Source of the DNA: Litsea cubeba
Lineage: Eukaryota; Streptophyta; Magnoliopsida; Laurales; Lauraceae
Direction: 5' to 3'
Assembly: GCA_012931725.1 (NCBI GenBank)
Contig: CM022953.1
Coordinates: 58,536,574-58,600,573 of the forward strand
Length of the DNA: 64,000 nucleotides
A program made the translations under genes and the position numbers. Positions 54,681 through 63,998 of this stretch are shown here, in pieces; the first letter of the stretch is position 1, and the number at the start of each line of letters is the position of its first letter. The notes beneath the pieces were generated by a model that did not search any database, was not told the origin of the DNA, and worked only from the letters and a program-made list of their open reading frames with translations.

Positions 54681-54909
54681 TTTATTTGAAAGTCTCATTA
54701 ATTAGATTTCATTAATCGTTGTCAATTAAATGGTAGTTGACCATTATTAATGGCATATCCCACTAATTTTGGGATATGATTTAAAGAAAAGGGTAATTTG
54801 GACATTTTAGATCTTCAAATTTGAAAAAAGGACCTACCACACTATAAAAAAAGATTGTGGATCTAAGGCCATAAAGTGAAATATTGAGGGACCTGTCGCC
54901 GAATCCCCC

Positions 54910-54918
54910 TATTAAATA
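54910..54918. repeat. Right 9-bp target-site duplication TATTAAATA
   Basis: Perfect match to 52437-52445. Confidence 0.9.
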
Positions 54919-55379
54919 TGACTTGATTTATGATAAGTTTTGCAGTTCCTATATTTAATGATTGGCTTTAAATGCAAAATCCTCACAGTGGACTTACGAT
55001 CTGTGGGCAAAAATGAATTTTTTTTTAATTAGCCATAAATTCCACTCCCCGAATCTGATTTATTCTCTAATCGGGTTCGGTAGACGTGACACCAACTCAA
55101 CCAAATTATCATATTAGACTGATTCTACCGATTTGATGGACTTGTCCCACTCGCATGCGATTCTGCTTGACTGTTGGTACAACTTCGTTGAATAACATTT
55201 CATTCGCGTAGTCTGGTTATTGGTGACAAAGTAAGTCACCTTTAATTAGTCCTAACAAAAGACTATTTAATTTTTGAAATAAGGTTTGAAACTTAGTACG
55301 TAGAAAGAACTCAATTTGGACTTGAGTTTTGTCCGAAACCCATGGATTTTCAACTAGAATTCCTAACATTGCGACAACG
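54919..55379. other. Unassigned DNA, possibly rest of the interrupted LTR
   Basis: By position this should continue the TGTAAGG LTR cut at 52445, but I could not align it with the minus-strand member. No coding sequence seen. Confidence 0.4.
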
Positions 55380-55608
55380 TAAGTGCAGTTTCTTTGGCAT
55401 CAAACTCGGTCTATCATGCTCACACCAAATATATTGAGGTAGATTATCACTTTATTAGAGAGAAGGTAACCCATGGTGATATACAAATACGATTTGTTAA
55501 CTCAGTTGACCAGGCAGCCATATTCAAACAAGGTCTTAGTTCTACAAGATTTCAGATGATAAAGAACAGGCTTTGCTTCACTGATTGGCGGTTCAGTTTG
55601 CAGGGGGA
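55380..55608 (+). pseudogene. Ty1/copia RNase H C-terminal remnant and polypurine tract
   Basis: The frame reads NSVYHAHTKYIEVDYHFIRE, KVTHGDIQIRFVNSVDQAAI and FKQGLSSTRFQMIKNRL, which is the end of a copia RNase H (canonical HxRTKHIEIDYHFVRE and DxxTKxLxxxRF). The usual His-Ala-Arg is altered and the DIFTKGL motif is AIFKQGL. No upstream RT is present. An AGGGGGA polypurine tract at 55602-55608 follows. It is a truncated 3' end of an old copia element. Confidence 0.8.
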
Positions 55609-56110
55609 TGTTAACCAATCTTATCTCAGTCGGCTAAGCATGTCCCGGTTGGCCCATCCTGCCTTAAATCATGACAGATAATGATGTATATTGAGTTGAT
55701 AATAACATTGCCACTTATCTATCTCTCTATCTTTGTTATACAATTTGATAAGGATTCTTCTGTAATCATCCCTAATCTATACGTATTGAGCCTATCAACA
55801 TTTCTTGTATTATAAATTTACTTCTAATTCAATCCAAATACACATGTTGAGGAGCATAAACTCGTACAAAAGAAAGGAGAGCTCGATGAAAAAACTACAA
55901 CAAGAGACTGACGCTGCCACTTATCTATCTCTCTATCTTTGTTATACAATGTGATAATCCCTGATCTATAGGTATTGAGCCTATCAACATATCTTGTATT
56001 ATAGATTACTTCTAATGGAATCCAACTACACATGTTTAGTAGCATAAACTCAAACAAAAGAAAGGAGAGCTCAATAAAAAAACTACAAGAAGAGACTGAT
56101 GCCGCCAGCA
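55609..56110 (+). mobile_element. Copia LTR fragment with a 206-bp tandem duplication
   Basis: Begins TGTTAACCAATC just after the polypurine tract. From about 55709 a 206-bp block (GCCACTTATCTATCTCTCTA at its start) is repeated at 55915, the second copy carrying small deletions. The end of the LTR was not identified. Confidence 0.7.
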
Positions 56111-56539
56111 ATGCGCCGTGGATTCAATGTGCTATCGTGCGCCATCGAAATCATTTCAGAGAAAAGGTAAAGGACGGAATCGAAAAAGGTCTCTTTGTTT
56201 TGATTACAATGGCCCCCACATTATGCTATGGTGTTAAATCATGTATGGACGGGGGTGGAGATGAGAGAGAGGATCACAAATTGAGGCGGTACTGCAGACT
56301 ACCCATCCTACTAACCAAGGAATTACAGGCTACTGATAGCAGAGCATGATGATGGACGATGTGAAGAGACAAAGAAGCAAAAAACAAAGAAGAAAGAAGC
56401 GTTTTTAAGTCGAGGTGTGACGCCGATCCCGCGTCCTCCGTGCCTTCGCCAACACCGGAATCAAGTTTATCATCGGCCTCTGCAATGAGTCCTCCGTGCC
56501 TTCGTCAACTTCGGCATTGAGTTCATCATTCTAAGTAAA
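56111..56539. other. Unassigned non-coding DNA
   Basis: No recognisable gene. A GC-rich patch near 56410-56500 has two similar strings (TCCTCCGTGCCTTCGCCAAC and TCCTCCGTGCCTTCGTCAAC) about 65 bases apart. Confidence 0.4.
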
Positions 56540-56935
56540 AATTGAAATGAAATTTAGAGGATTTTCGAACTTCGGATTGAGAAAATCAAAACATGAAAAG
56601 TGTCTGAAATCCAACGAGCCCTGGTTTGACACCCTTCCGAGTTCCACAGAAATAGTCAGTTGTTTGGTAAAAGGGTCACGAGTCAAGTACAAAAGTTGTT
56701 CAAAACAGTGTCCCTGAATTAATGAGCTAAGGATCACAATTTTTCAAAAATGTCGAATAACCCCGCAGGCTTTTCCAAAATTACAATGGGGTTCCTTAAG
56801 GCATTAAACTATGTTCTAGGGCTCTCAAAACTTCCCAATGCTATGCAAGAATTATTCTAACCCCTAAATTAGCCACTAACCCCACTCAGTGAATTAACCC
56901 CACACTTAACTATCACTAACATCGGGAATTAGGGG
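56540..56935 (-). mobile_element. Decayed Tekay-type LTR remnant, minus strand
   Basis: On the minus strand it contains GTGGGGTTAGTGGCTAATTT and GCATTGGGAAGTTTTGAGAG, which resemble GTGGGGTTAGTGGATGATTA and CTTTGGGAAGTTTCGAGAAT in the U3 of the Tekay LTRs at 14664 and 25853. Only this U3-like part remains. Confidence 0.55.
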
Positions 56936-56940
56936 CTGGG

Positions 56941-57314
56941 TGATGCAGTGAGATCCAAGATCAGGACACGCAGGCTCTGATGGATCAGTCTGATGGGGTC
57001 CACATATTCCTTTATTTACTTATTTCTAGAATAGTAGGTTGCTTGATTGTTTAGAAAGATTTCCTTTCTAATTTATATGTTGATTAGGATTAGCTATTTC
57101 CTTTATTGCTTATTTAGGAACAATGCTACTCTATATATAGAGAAGCTCCATATTGACATGATCATGTTATTTTCTAAATAAAAAGCTCAGAGAAGTTCTC
57201 GTGAATTCCCTTTTTGATATTTCCCCTAAGTGATCTTAGGGTTTTTGAGTCTTAGGGCTCGATCTCACCGTCGGAGGTGTAGATCTTCATCGTAGCCTTC
57301 GGGCTACGCCATCA
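56941..57314 (+). mobile_element. 5' LTR (374 bp) of a short-LTR gypsy element
   Basis: Starts TGATGCAGTGAG and ends CGCCATCA (inverted TGATG/CATCA ends), followed by a primer-binding site. TATATATAG at 57132-57140 is the likely TATA box. Short LTRs with this primer site fit Reina-like chromoviruses. Confidence 0.82.
57132..57140 (+). promoter_or_regulatory. TATA box in the short LTR
   Basis: TATATATAG, 191 bases inside the LTR; transcription would start near 57165. Confidence 0.6.
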
Positions 57315-57316
57315 AT

Positions 57317-57329
57317 TGGTATCAGAGCC
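57317..57329 (+). other. Primer-binding site for initiator tRNA-Met
   Basis: TGGTATCAGAGCC, two bases after the LTR end. Confidence 0.9.
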
Positions 57330-58448
57330 GACGATCAATCTCAGATCGCCGGTTGAGATCGCCGATTCGAGGTAATTCCGTATCCCATCTCCCTAATTTT
57401 TGTCCATCCATTATTACCCCACCGAGCATCATCATCACCCTGCCTCACAGCATCCACTCCCAATTCGCAAATCCCTCCCATCTCACGTCCAACCCAACAC
57501 CTAACTCCATCCATCCATCCACCAGTATACCACAATCATCACCCATCCTACCGAAAACCTCCCATCCACGTCCGAGCCCAAAACCCAAAAACCCCTGCTC
57601 CATCGCACACAGTCAACCCACCTCCACCATCACAACCGAACCCAACCACCTCACCATCACAATCGAACCCAAACAGAGCCAGTCTCAACCCACCGAAACC
57701 CTCTCTCACCACCCAACTTCAGCAAACCCCCAAAATCCTCCGTGCCTAATTTCCGAAACCCTAAACCAATTTGCCCCCAAAACAGAACATCTCACCGAAA
57801 CCCAAAAATCCACAAACCCCAACCCCGCCGAAAATCCACCGACCTAAACCCCACCAGCCCCATCGCCGACCCCACCTACCATCACCGACACCAATCACAC
57901 CCCTCCCACCCCCCCCCCCCCCCAACCCCCCATCTCATCGAGACCCCTCAATCCCAGCGAAGTCACAAAAAAAAAAAAAAGAAAAAAAAAAAAGAGAAAA
58001 CAGAGTAGAATCAGAGAGAGAAAGCACAGAACAAAAGAAAGAAGAAATAGAAGAAGGTGAGGGAGGAGGAGCACCGAGTTCCAACGGGCATACCTGGCAC
58101 CATCGATCGTCGCCTCCACAGTAACCGGAACAGCCGGTGGCGACTAGGGCACAGCAGCAACCCAGCAATCACGCTGCTTCCCCATCGCCTCCAGCCACCA
58201 GCATCATCGCTAGCCATCACCCATCCTCTCCAGCATCGTCGGCATCCAGCAGCTTCTCGAAACAGGTAAGAGGTTTCGAATTTTTCCTCTTATCTTCTTT
58301 CCTGCGCAAAACCCAAGATAGCCAACGATCCTCTCCACGTGCTTCCATTCTGCAGTTTGGGCCTCACCTGCATTTTGGGCCTTAACTGAGTTCAGGCCCA
58401 ACCCGGCCCAGAACACCACTCACAGCAAAAAAAAAAAAAAAAAAAATC
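57330..58448 (+). other. Leader of the short-LTR gypsy element
   Basis: About 1.1 kb before gag. The first half is unusually C-rich on the plus strand (CCCCACC, CATCCATCC, ACCCAAC strings), giving an apparent Pro/Thr/Asn-rich open frame (57353-57847) that I regard as a composition artefact. Poly(C), poly(A) and CATCAGC-type runs follow. Confidence 0.6.
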
Positions 58449-59130
58449 ATGGCCACCCGAGGAGGTCAATACCACGGGTATCTCACCAATTACCAGCGGG
58501 ATGAGCAATTGACTAAATTGGGACATGACATGGATGCTGTGATTGAGCGACTTAATTTTGTTGAAGCTGCTCTTATTGAACTTCAAGACACTCAGGCTAC
58601 AGGAAGAATAGAACCTGCTATCACAGAGTTGGATCCGCAAACATCTGGCACTGGATCTCAGATCAGGCAGGTAACACCAGCTCCCCAGGCATCCGGTCCA
58701 AGAACCCTAGTAGATCTAGTCACGCATGGTCCTCAATATCAGCCTCGTGAAACCATGTTCGACATGGTACAACGCCATTTACTTGAACGTGGTGCTGATG
58801 AGCCACGCGGTGCACCACATACAGATGACATCACTCGAAAGGGTGCGACTAGAGATCAGTGACTTTTCAGGGGATCTCCACCCCAAGGCCTTCGTCGACT
58901 GGCTTAATTCCCTCGACGACTATTTTGCGTGGTACAAAATGATTGATGCCCAGAAGATAGCCTTCACAAAAGTTAAGCTCAAAGGTTCTGCACGCATTTG
59001 GTGGCAAAGTATTGAAAACAGTGAACTTGCCTTTGGGCATCCCATCTTGCAGTGGGAAGACATGAAGCAGCGACTCAAGCAAAATTTCCTTCCTTCTGAC
59101 TATATTGATTCTGTTAGATCTCGTGATCAC
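58449..59130 (+). pseudogene. gag of the short-LTR gypsy element, cut by copia insertion
   Basis: ATG at 58449 opens MATRGGQYHGYLTNYQRDEQ, with a coiled-coil-like stretch (LTKLGHDMDAVIERLNFVEA). After a frameshift near 58,850 the capsid domain reads ISDFSGDLHPKAFVDWLNSL, DDYFAWYKM and KLKGSARIWWQSIE, typical of chromovirus gag. The sequence is cut at 59130 by the copia LTR; the rest of the element must lie right of the window. The frameshift shows this copy was or became inactive. Confidence 0.8.
59126..59130. repeat. Left target-site sequence ATCAC of the copia element
   Basis: The five bases next to the copia LTR. The matching right copy would be beyond the window, so this is a prediction. 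Confidence 0.6.
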
Positions 59131-59340
59131 TGAGAGGGGGGGGGGGGGTGAATCAGTGATCTCTTTTAAACAGGTCCTTGCTAACAACAATTCAAATCAA
59201 ACCACACAATTGACACCAGATTTTACGTGGTTCACCAAAAGGCTACGTCCACGGTTCAATCCCGTCCGAACAACAATCCGGTACAGGTCTGAATCTTATT
59301 TAGTCGCACCGACGACAAAGAGCACCAACCCTTAAATTCA

Positions 59341-59462
59341 GATAGCACCAACTATCTAGGAAGCACCGACTCCCTTAGGTTTCAGATAGCACCAACTATC
59401 TAGGAAGCACCGACTCCCTTAGGTTTCAGATAGCACCAACTATCTAGGAAGCTACAACTCCC
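59341..59462 (-). repeat. 44-bp tandem repeat in copia LTR
   Basis: About 2.7 copies of a unit starting GATAGCACCAACTATCTAGG at 59341, 59385 and 59429, almost identical. Confidence 0.9.
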
Positions 59463-59809
59463 TTTACAATTTGTCTGCACCCACAGACAGGATCACCAAA
59501 CCCCAAAACACCAAGCACCAACTTGATGATTACAGCAAAGAAGATAAACTGATCTACAGCCCTTTCCCCTCTACAATTCTCTCTCTCTCAATCCCTTACA
59601 AATAGAAATCTAAAGCATAAAAGAGAGACTTATCTTATGAACGAAAATACCATCTTCATGAGGCTTCAAATTCGTCCACACTTGCTGTAGAAAGATGCTA
59701 GCACAACAGCAACACAGCAACAGCACCAGCTTTCTCTCAGAACTCTCTCTCTTTTCTCTTCTCTTCTTCTCTCTCTCTGGTGTATCTTTAGAACGACCCA
59801 TACATGCCT

Positions 59810-59816
59810 TTATATA
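59810..59816 (-). promoter_or_regulatory. TATA box of the copia LTR
   Basis: TATATAA on the minus strand within AACCTATATAAAGG, about 510 bases inside the LTR start. Confidence 0.6.
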
Positions 59817-59944
59817 GGTTTTAGTAACCCCTAATTGTGTTTAAAACGGGCTACAATTCGTTAGAAAGAGTCCCAAACAAATTAGATAACTGTGCTGAAT
59901 TTTCGTGCAAAACTTCTAATTCTGCGCAACTCTGGTTCCCGTGC

Positions 59945-60135
59945 TCGGTCGACATCATGCTGTGCTCGGTCGACATCATACACTATCTGGAAATAGTCAC
60001 TTATCGAGCTCGGTCGACATCCTGAGGGCTCGGTCGACCGAAGACACACTGTGTCACGAAAATAACTGAGAGCTCTGATTTTGCACTTTCTTCATGCTCG
60101 GTCGACCTGCCAGGGAGCTCGGTCGACCGGGTACA
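59945..60135 (-). repeat. Cluster of CGGTCGACCG palindromes in copia LTR
   Basis: Six GCTCGGTCGAC units in 190 bases: two exact CGGTCGACCG (near 60031 and 60121) and four with one half changed (CGGTCGACAT or CGGTCGACCT). They lie upstream of the TATA box in U3. Confidence 0.9.
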
Positions 60136-60322
60136 CTGCACCAGGAAAAACTGATTTTCTTCACTGTTTTCCTTTTTCATTCTTCTTGAGCTCTATCACT
60201 TCCACTCTTTCAACACATGATTGAGACATAGTGTTGACAATAATTCCAATACAATTTGATGCTTGAGACACCAAACACACCAATGCTTCAAGATTCAACT
60301 CAATGCATCTCAAATTCCAACA

Positions 60323-60725
60323 ATCTCCCCCTTTGGAATTGTTGGCAACACTTGGAACTTCAACACAGACACTTGGAACATGTTGACATCATAGAGCCTT
60401 TTTAGAACAATAAACTCCCCTTGGAACATGATCTTCTCATTCACTATCTTGATACCAATTTTCATTCCAATCTTCCATCTTCCTCATGCTATCATATTTC
60501 CATCTTCTTAGCATAAGACTAACTTCAACATGCATATAGTCTTTCCTTGCATAATCTTCTCAGCATAACTTGATACCAATCTCCAGATAACCTTCTCAAG
60601 ATGACATGCATATCAACCTTTCCATGCATAATCTTCTCCCCCTTTGACAATAATTCCAAAGGGACCAATCTAGGAGCAAATAAGATATTCAACGAATTCA
60701 TTGCTCCCCCTTTCTGGCACATCTC
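60323..60725 (-). other. Copia 3' untranslated region with repeated polypurine tracts
   Basis: On the minus strand, AAAGGGGGAG occurs three times: near 60710 (just after the stop codon), near 60645, and at the LTR border near 60330 (CCAAAGGGGGAGAT), which is the functional polypurine tract. A ~76-bp repeat (CATGCATA...TTGCATAATCTTCTC in plus reading, near 60530 and 60606) lies between. Confidence 0.75.
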
Positions 60726-63700
60726 CTAAGGTGTAGGAGAATGAGTAACTCCTAATTTCTTTCGGAGATACTCGAAGACTTCCTTTGGCAAAGGTTTTGT
60801 GAAGATATCAGCCACTTGCTCAGTAGTAGGAACGTATTCCAACTTTACCTTACCATCTGCAACTTTATCCTTGAGAAAGTGATAGCGGATTGCAACATGC
60901 TTAGTCCTTGAATGCTGAACTGGATTCTTAGAGATATGAATTGCACTTGTGTTATCACAGAGGATCGGCGTAGGATCTGTTGTTGGAACTCCTAAATCAG
61001 AGAGCATTTGCCGCATCCATAACACTTGCGTACAACAAGTTGCCGCTGCAATATATTCTGCTTCCGCTGTCGAAAGTGAGACGGAGTCTTGCTTCTTGCT
61101 GTGCCAAGCTACCAATCTATCACCAAGATAGAATGCACCACCACTTGTACTCTTGCGATCATCTACGCAACCAGCCCAATCGGCGTCTGAGTATGCGACA
61201 AGAGTAAAGGATTTACCTTTAGGATACCATATTCCAAGCTCCATAGTACCTTTTAGATATCGAAATATCCTTTTCACTGCTGTAAGGTGCGTCTCAGTTG
61301 GTGATGCTTGAAATCGAGCCACCATACATACTGCTTGTAGAAGATCTGGTCTTGTAGCAGTCAAGTAAAGCAAGCTTCCTATCATAGAACGATAGGTGGT
61401 GTGATCAACGGACGAAGCCTTATCATCTTTGCTAAGTTTCGTGTTCGTTGTCATTGGCGTGCTCACGGGCTTGCTGTCTTCCATGTTAAAACGCTTCAGC
61501 ATTTCCTTTATATATTTCATCTGAGATATAAAAATACCATTTTTCAGCTGCTGAACTTGTAATCCTAGGAAGAACTTTAGCTCTCCAAGCATAGACATCT
61601 CAAATTCTTTCGTCATATCTTCAGCAAAAATCCTGCACATATTCTCATCATTGCCTCCAAATATTATGTCATCAACATAAACAATAACCACCAGCTGTTT
61701 GCTTGAATCAGATTTGACATACAGATTGCTATCAACTAGTCCTTTTCCAAAACCAATCTTGCGAAGATAAAGATCCAGCCTTGCATACCATGCCCTTGGC
61801 GCCTGTTTCAGTCCATATAGAGCCTTCTTCAGCTTGCAAACTAAGTCTGAATTTTTGCTAATTAGAAAGCCATCAGGTTGCTCAATGTAGACCTCTTCTT
61901 CAAGTAAACCATTCAAGAAAGCTGACTTAACATCCATCTGAAATACCTTGAAGGTTTTATAGGCAGCCAATGCAAGAAACATACGAATGGCTTCCAGACG
62001 AGCCACCGGTGCAAAGGTCTCTTCAAAATCTATGCCTTCAACTTGTGCATAGCCTTTACAAACCAACCTTGCCTTGTTTCGTATGACCTGACCATCTTCA
62101 TTCAGCTTGTTCCGAAAGACCCATTTAGTACCAATCACATTCTTATCAGTAGGTCTAGGGACTAGTTCCCATGTGGAGTTTTTCTCAATCTGCTCCAACT
62201 CCTCATGCATAGCTTTTAACCAGCTTTCATCTAGACTAGCTTCAGCTACTGTCTTGGGCTCAATGGTGGACACAAGTGAGTAATTGCTAACTACACTTTG
62301 TCTAGTTTTTACACCGGCCTCAGGATCTCCAATGATTTGATCCTTAGGGTGTTGCTCTACCCAAGTACTTTTCTTTCTAGGAGAAGTATCCTCTGAATCA
62401 TCTTTTGCCTTTTCAGAATCAGGTTCAGCCACTTCATCATCAATCTCACTCGAGTCCTCATACACTGGACTGTCATTATGAGTTACCTTCTTTGACTCAT
62501 GGTTTTCATCAATTCTAACATCAGCACTTTCAAAAATTTTTCTGGTCCTTTTGTTAAGGCATCTGTAAGCTTTACTAGAGGATGAGTAACCCAGAAAAAT
62601 ACCTTCATCGGCTCTTTCTGCAAATTTGCCCGGATTTTGTTCGAGCCGCTTGATGTAACACTTGCTACCGAAGACTCTGAAGTGCTTGACTGTAGCTTTT
62701 CTTCCAAACCATAGCTCATAAGGTGTTTTATCTTCATGTGGCCTGATCAAGCAACGATTCTGAATATAAACAGCCGTATGAATCGCCTCTTTCCAATACT
62801 TATCAGCCATCTTACTTTCAACCAGCATGGTGCGTGCCATTTCTTGCACAGTGCGGTTCTTGCGCTCAACAACTCCATTCTGCTGTGGAGTTCTAGGGGC
62901 TGAGTATTGTCTTTGGATGCCATGATGTTCACAATACTTAGTGAATTCATCAGATGTAAATTCGCCTCCACGATCAGACCTTAGCGTCTTGATCTGCTTC
63001 CCTAGCATGTTTTCAACCTGTGCTTTAAACACTTTGAACCGATCAAGTGCTTGATGTTTATGCTTAAGAAATAATACCCATGTCATGCGAGTAAAATCAT
63101 CAATGCAAAGCATAAAATACTTATCTCCATTGGTGCTTTGAGTCCGCATCGGTCCACAGAGATCAGTGTGTACCAGCTCAAGAGGTTTCTTCGTATGATG
63201 CTCCTTCGTCTTGAACATTACCCTCGTTTGCTTTCCCTTTTGACAAGAGTCACAAATGGGGTTTGAAGGCTTTTCAACTGTAGCCATACCTCTAACAGCC
63301 TTTGAATTGCAAATCTTTGACATGTTGCCAAAGCTTAGATGCCCAAGGCGTTTGTGCCACAACCAACTCTCTTCTGACCGACTCAATAAGCATGTCTTTT
63401 CAGCTCCATCTGACAAGGTGTAAAGATTTCCAGCTGTCCTTGACCCAGTAGCCACTGTTTTGCCGTTGCTACTCTTCTTGATAGCAAACCCATTCTTTGT
63501 AAAAACAATTTCGTGGCCCTTATCACAGATCTGGCTCACACTCAACAGATTGTGTCTCAATCCAGACACATATAAGACCTCTTCAGATCTGATCTTGTTT
63601 GCCATCAGCTGAACAACACCTTTTCCAACAATTTTGGCACCATCATTGTTACCAAACTTTACCGAACCACCTTCATAGTGCTGTAACTTGATGAATTTTT

Positions 63701-63998
63701 CTTTATCACCAGTCATATGACTCGAACAGCCACTATCAAGGACCCATGGTGCTGTCTTCTTTTGTGCATTGAAAGCGGTTTGCACAATGAGAGATTTCTT
63801 GCCTTTTTCTGCACTTTTCTTTGCCCTCCAAGTTTTGACTAACTTGGGTTTCTTTTCAACCTGAATTGGTTTAGCAGTAGGCAGCCTACAATCCCTAGCC
63901 ATGTGTCCAAAATTATGACACTTGTAGCACTCAATATTGTGGCTATTTAGGATTGAGAAAGGGTTCCTTCTCACAACTGGGCTGTTTCTCACATAGAA
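60726..63998 (-). CDS. Copia gag-pol polyprotein, partial at right edge
   Basis: An uninterrupted 1,088-codon frame open to the window edge, so the true start is beyond it. Residue numbers below count from the first codon in the window. Zinc knuckle CYKCHNFGHMARDC at 22-35; protease active site DSGCSSH at 86; integrase His213, His218, Cys247, Cys250, then Asp276, Asp340 and Glu376 (VVERKNR); RT about 620-865 with YVDD at 772-775; RNase H with Asp936/938 (YSDADW), Glu978 and Asp1013. It ends at TAG after VTHSPTP. All catalytic residues are kept. The protein would carry out particle maturation, reverse transcription and integration. If the missing N-terminal gag and 5' LTR are intact the element may be able to move. 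Confidence 0.92.
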   Translation of the reverse strand, partial: FYVRNSPVVRRNPFSILNSHNIECYKCHNFGHMARDCRLPTAKPIQVEKKPKLVKTWRAKKSAEKGKKSLIVQTAFNAQKKTAPWVLDSGCSSHMTGDKEKFIKLQHYEGGSVKFGNNDGAKIVGKGVVQLMANKIRSEEVLYVSGLRHNLLSVSQICDKGHEIVFTKNGFAIKKSSNGKTVATGSRTAGNLYTLSDGAEKTCLLSRSEESWLWHKRLGHLSFGNMSKICNSKAVRGMATVEKPSNPICDSCQKGKQTRVMFKTKEHHTKKPLELVHTDLCGPMRTQSTNGDKYFMLCIDDFTRMTWVLFLKHKHQALDRFKVFKAQVENMLGKQIKTLRSDRGGEFTSDEFTKYCEHHGIQRQYSAPRTPQQNGVVERKNRTVQEMARTMLVESKMADKYWKEAIHTAVYIQNRCLIRPHEDKTPYELWFGRKATVKHFRVFGSKCYIKRLEQNPGKFAERADEGIFLGYSSSSKAYRCLNKRTRKIFESADVRIDENHESKKVTHNDSPVYEDSSEIDDEVAEPDSEKAKDDSEDTSPRKKSTWVEQHPKDQIIGDPEAGVKTRQSVVSNYSLVSTIEPKTVAEASLDESWLKAMHEELEQIEKNSTWELVPRPTDKNVIGTKWVFRNKLNEDGQVIRNKARLVCKGYAQVEGIDFEETFAPVARLEAIRMFLALAAYKTFKVFQMDVKSAFLNGLLEEEVYIEQPDGFLISKNSDLVCKLKKALYGLKQAPRAWYARLDLYLRKIGFGKGLVDSNLYVKSDSSKQLVVIVYVDDIIFGGNDENMCRIFAEDMTKEFEMSMLGELKFFLGLQVQQLKNGIFISQMKYIKEMLKRFNMEDSKPVSTPMTTNTKLSKDDKASSVDHTTYRSMIGSLLYLTATRPDLLQAVCMVARFQASPTETHLTAVKRIFRYLKGTMELGIWYPKGKSFTLVAYSDADWAGCVDDRKSTSGGAFYLGDRLVAWHSKKQDSVSLSTAEAEYIAAATCCTQVLWMRQMLSDLGVPTTDPTPILCDNTSAIHISKNPVQHSRTKHVAIRYHFLKDKVADGKVKLEYVPTTEQVADIFTKPLPKEVFEYLRKKLGVTHSPTP

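Larger units (their letters stand above)
52446..54909. mobile_element. Non-autonomous Mutator-like element (2,464 bp)
   Basis: The left end starts GGCAAAATTAGCGAAAGG followed by TCCCT. The complement of the right end starts GGGGGATTCGGCGACAGG followed by TCCCT, giving about 23 bp of imperfect terminal inverted repeat. A perfect 9-bp duplication flanks it. There is no transposase. The interior has a GC-rich region with a duplicated block (52912-53500) and an AT-rich minisatellite (53980-54680). Open frames in the GC-rich part resemble no family I know, so I do not call it a Pack-MULE, though captured gene DNA is possible. Confidence 0.85.
59131..60322 (-). mobile_element. 3' LTR of the copia element (1,192 bp)
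   Basis: On the minus strand it starts TGTTGGAATTTGAG, directly after a polypurine tract, and ends with a C-run then CTCTCA (complement of TGAGAGGGGG at 59131). A TATA box lies at 59810-59816, a palindrome cluster 190-375 bases inside the start, and a 44-bp tandem repeat near the end. Confidence 0.88.

Noticed and set aside
57353..57847. 164-codon Pro/Thr/Asn-rich open frame
   Set aside because: It lies in the C-rich leader between a primer-binding site and gag, with simple composition and no ATG-started homologue. Base composition explains the open frame.
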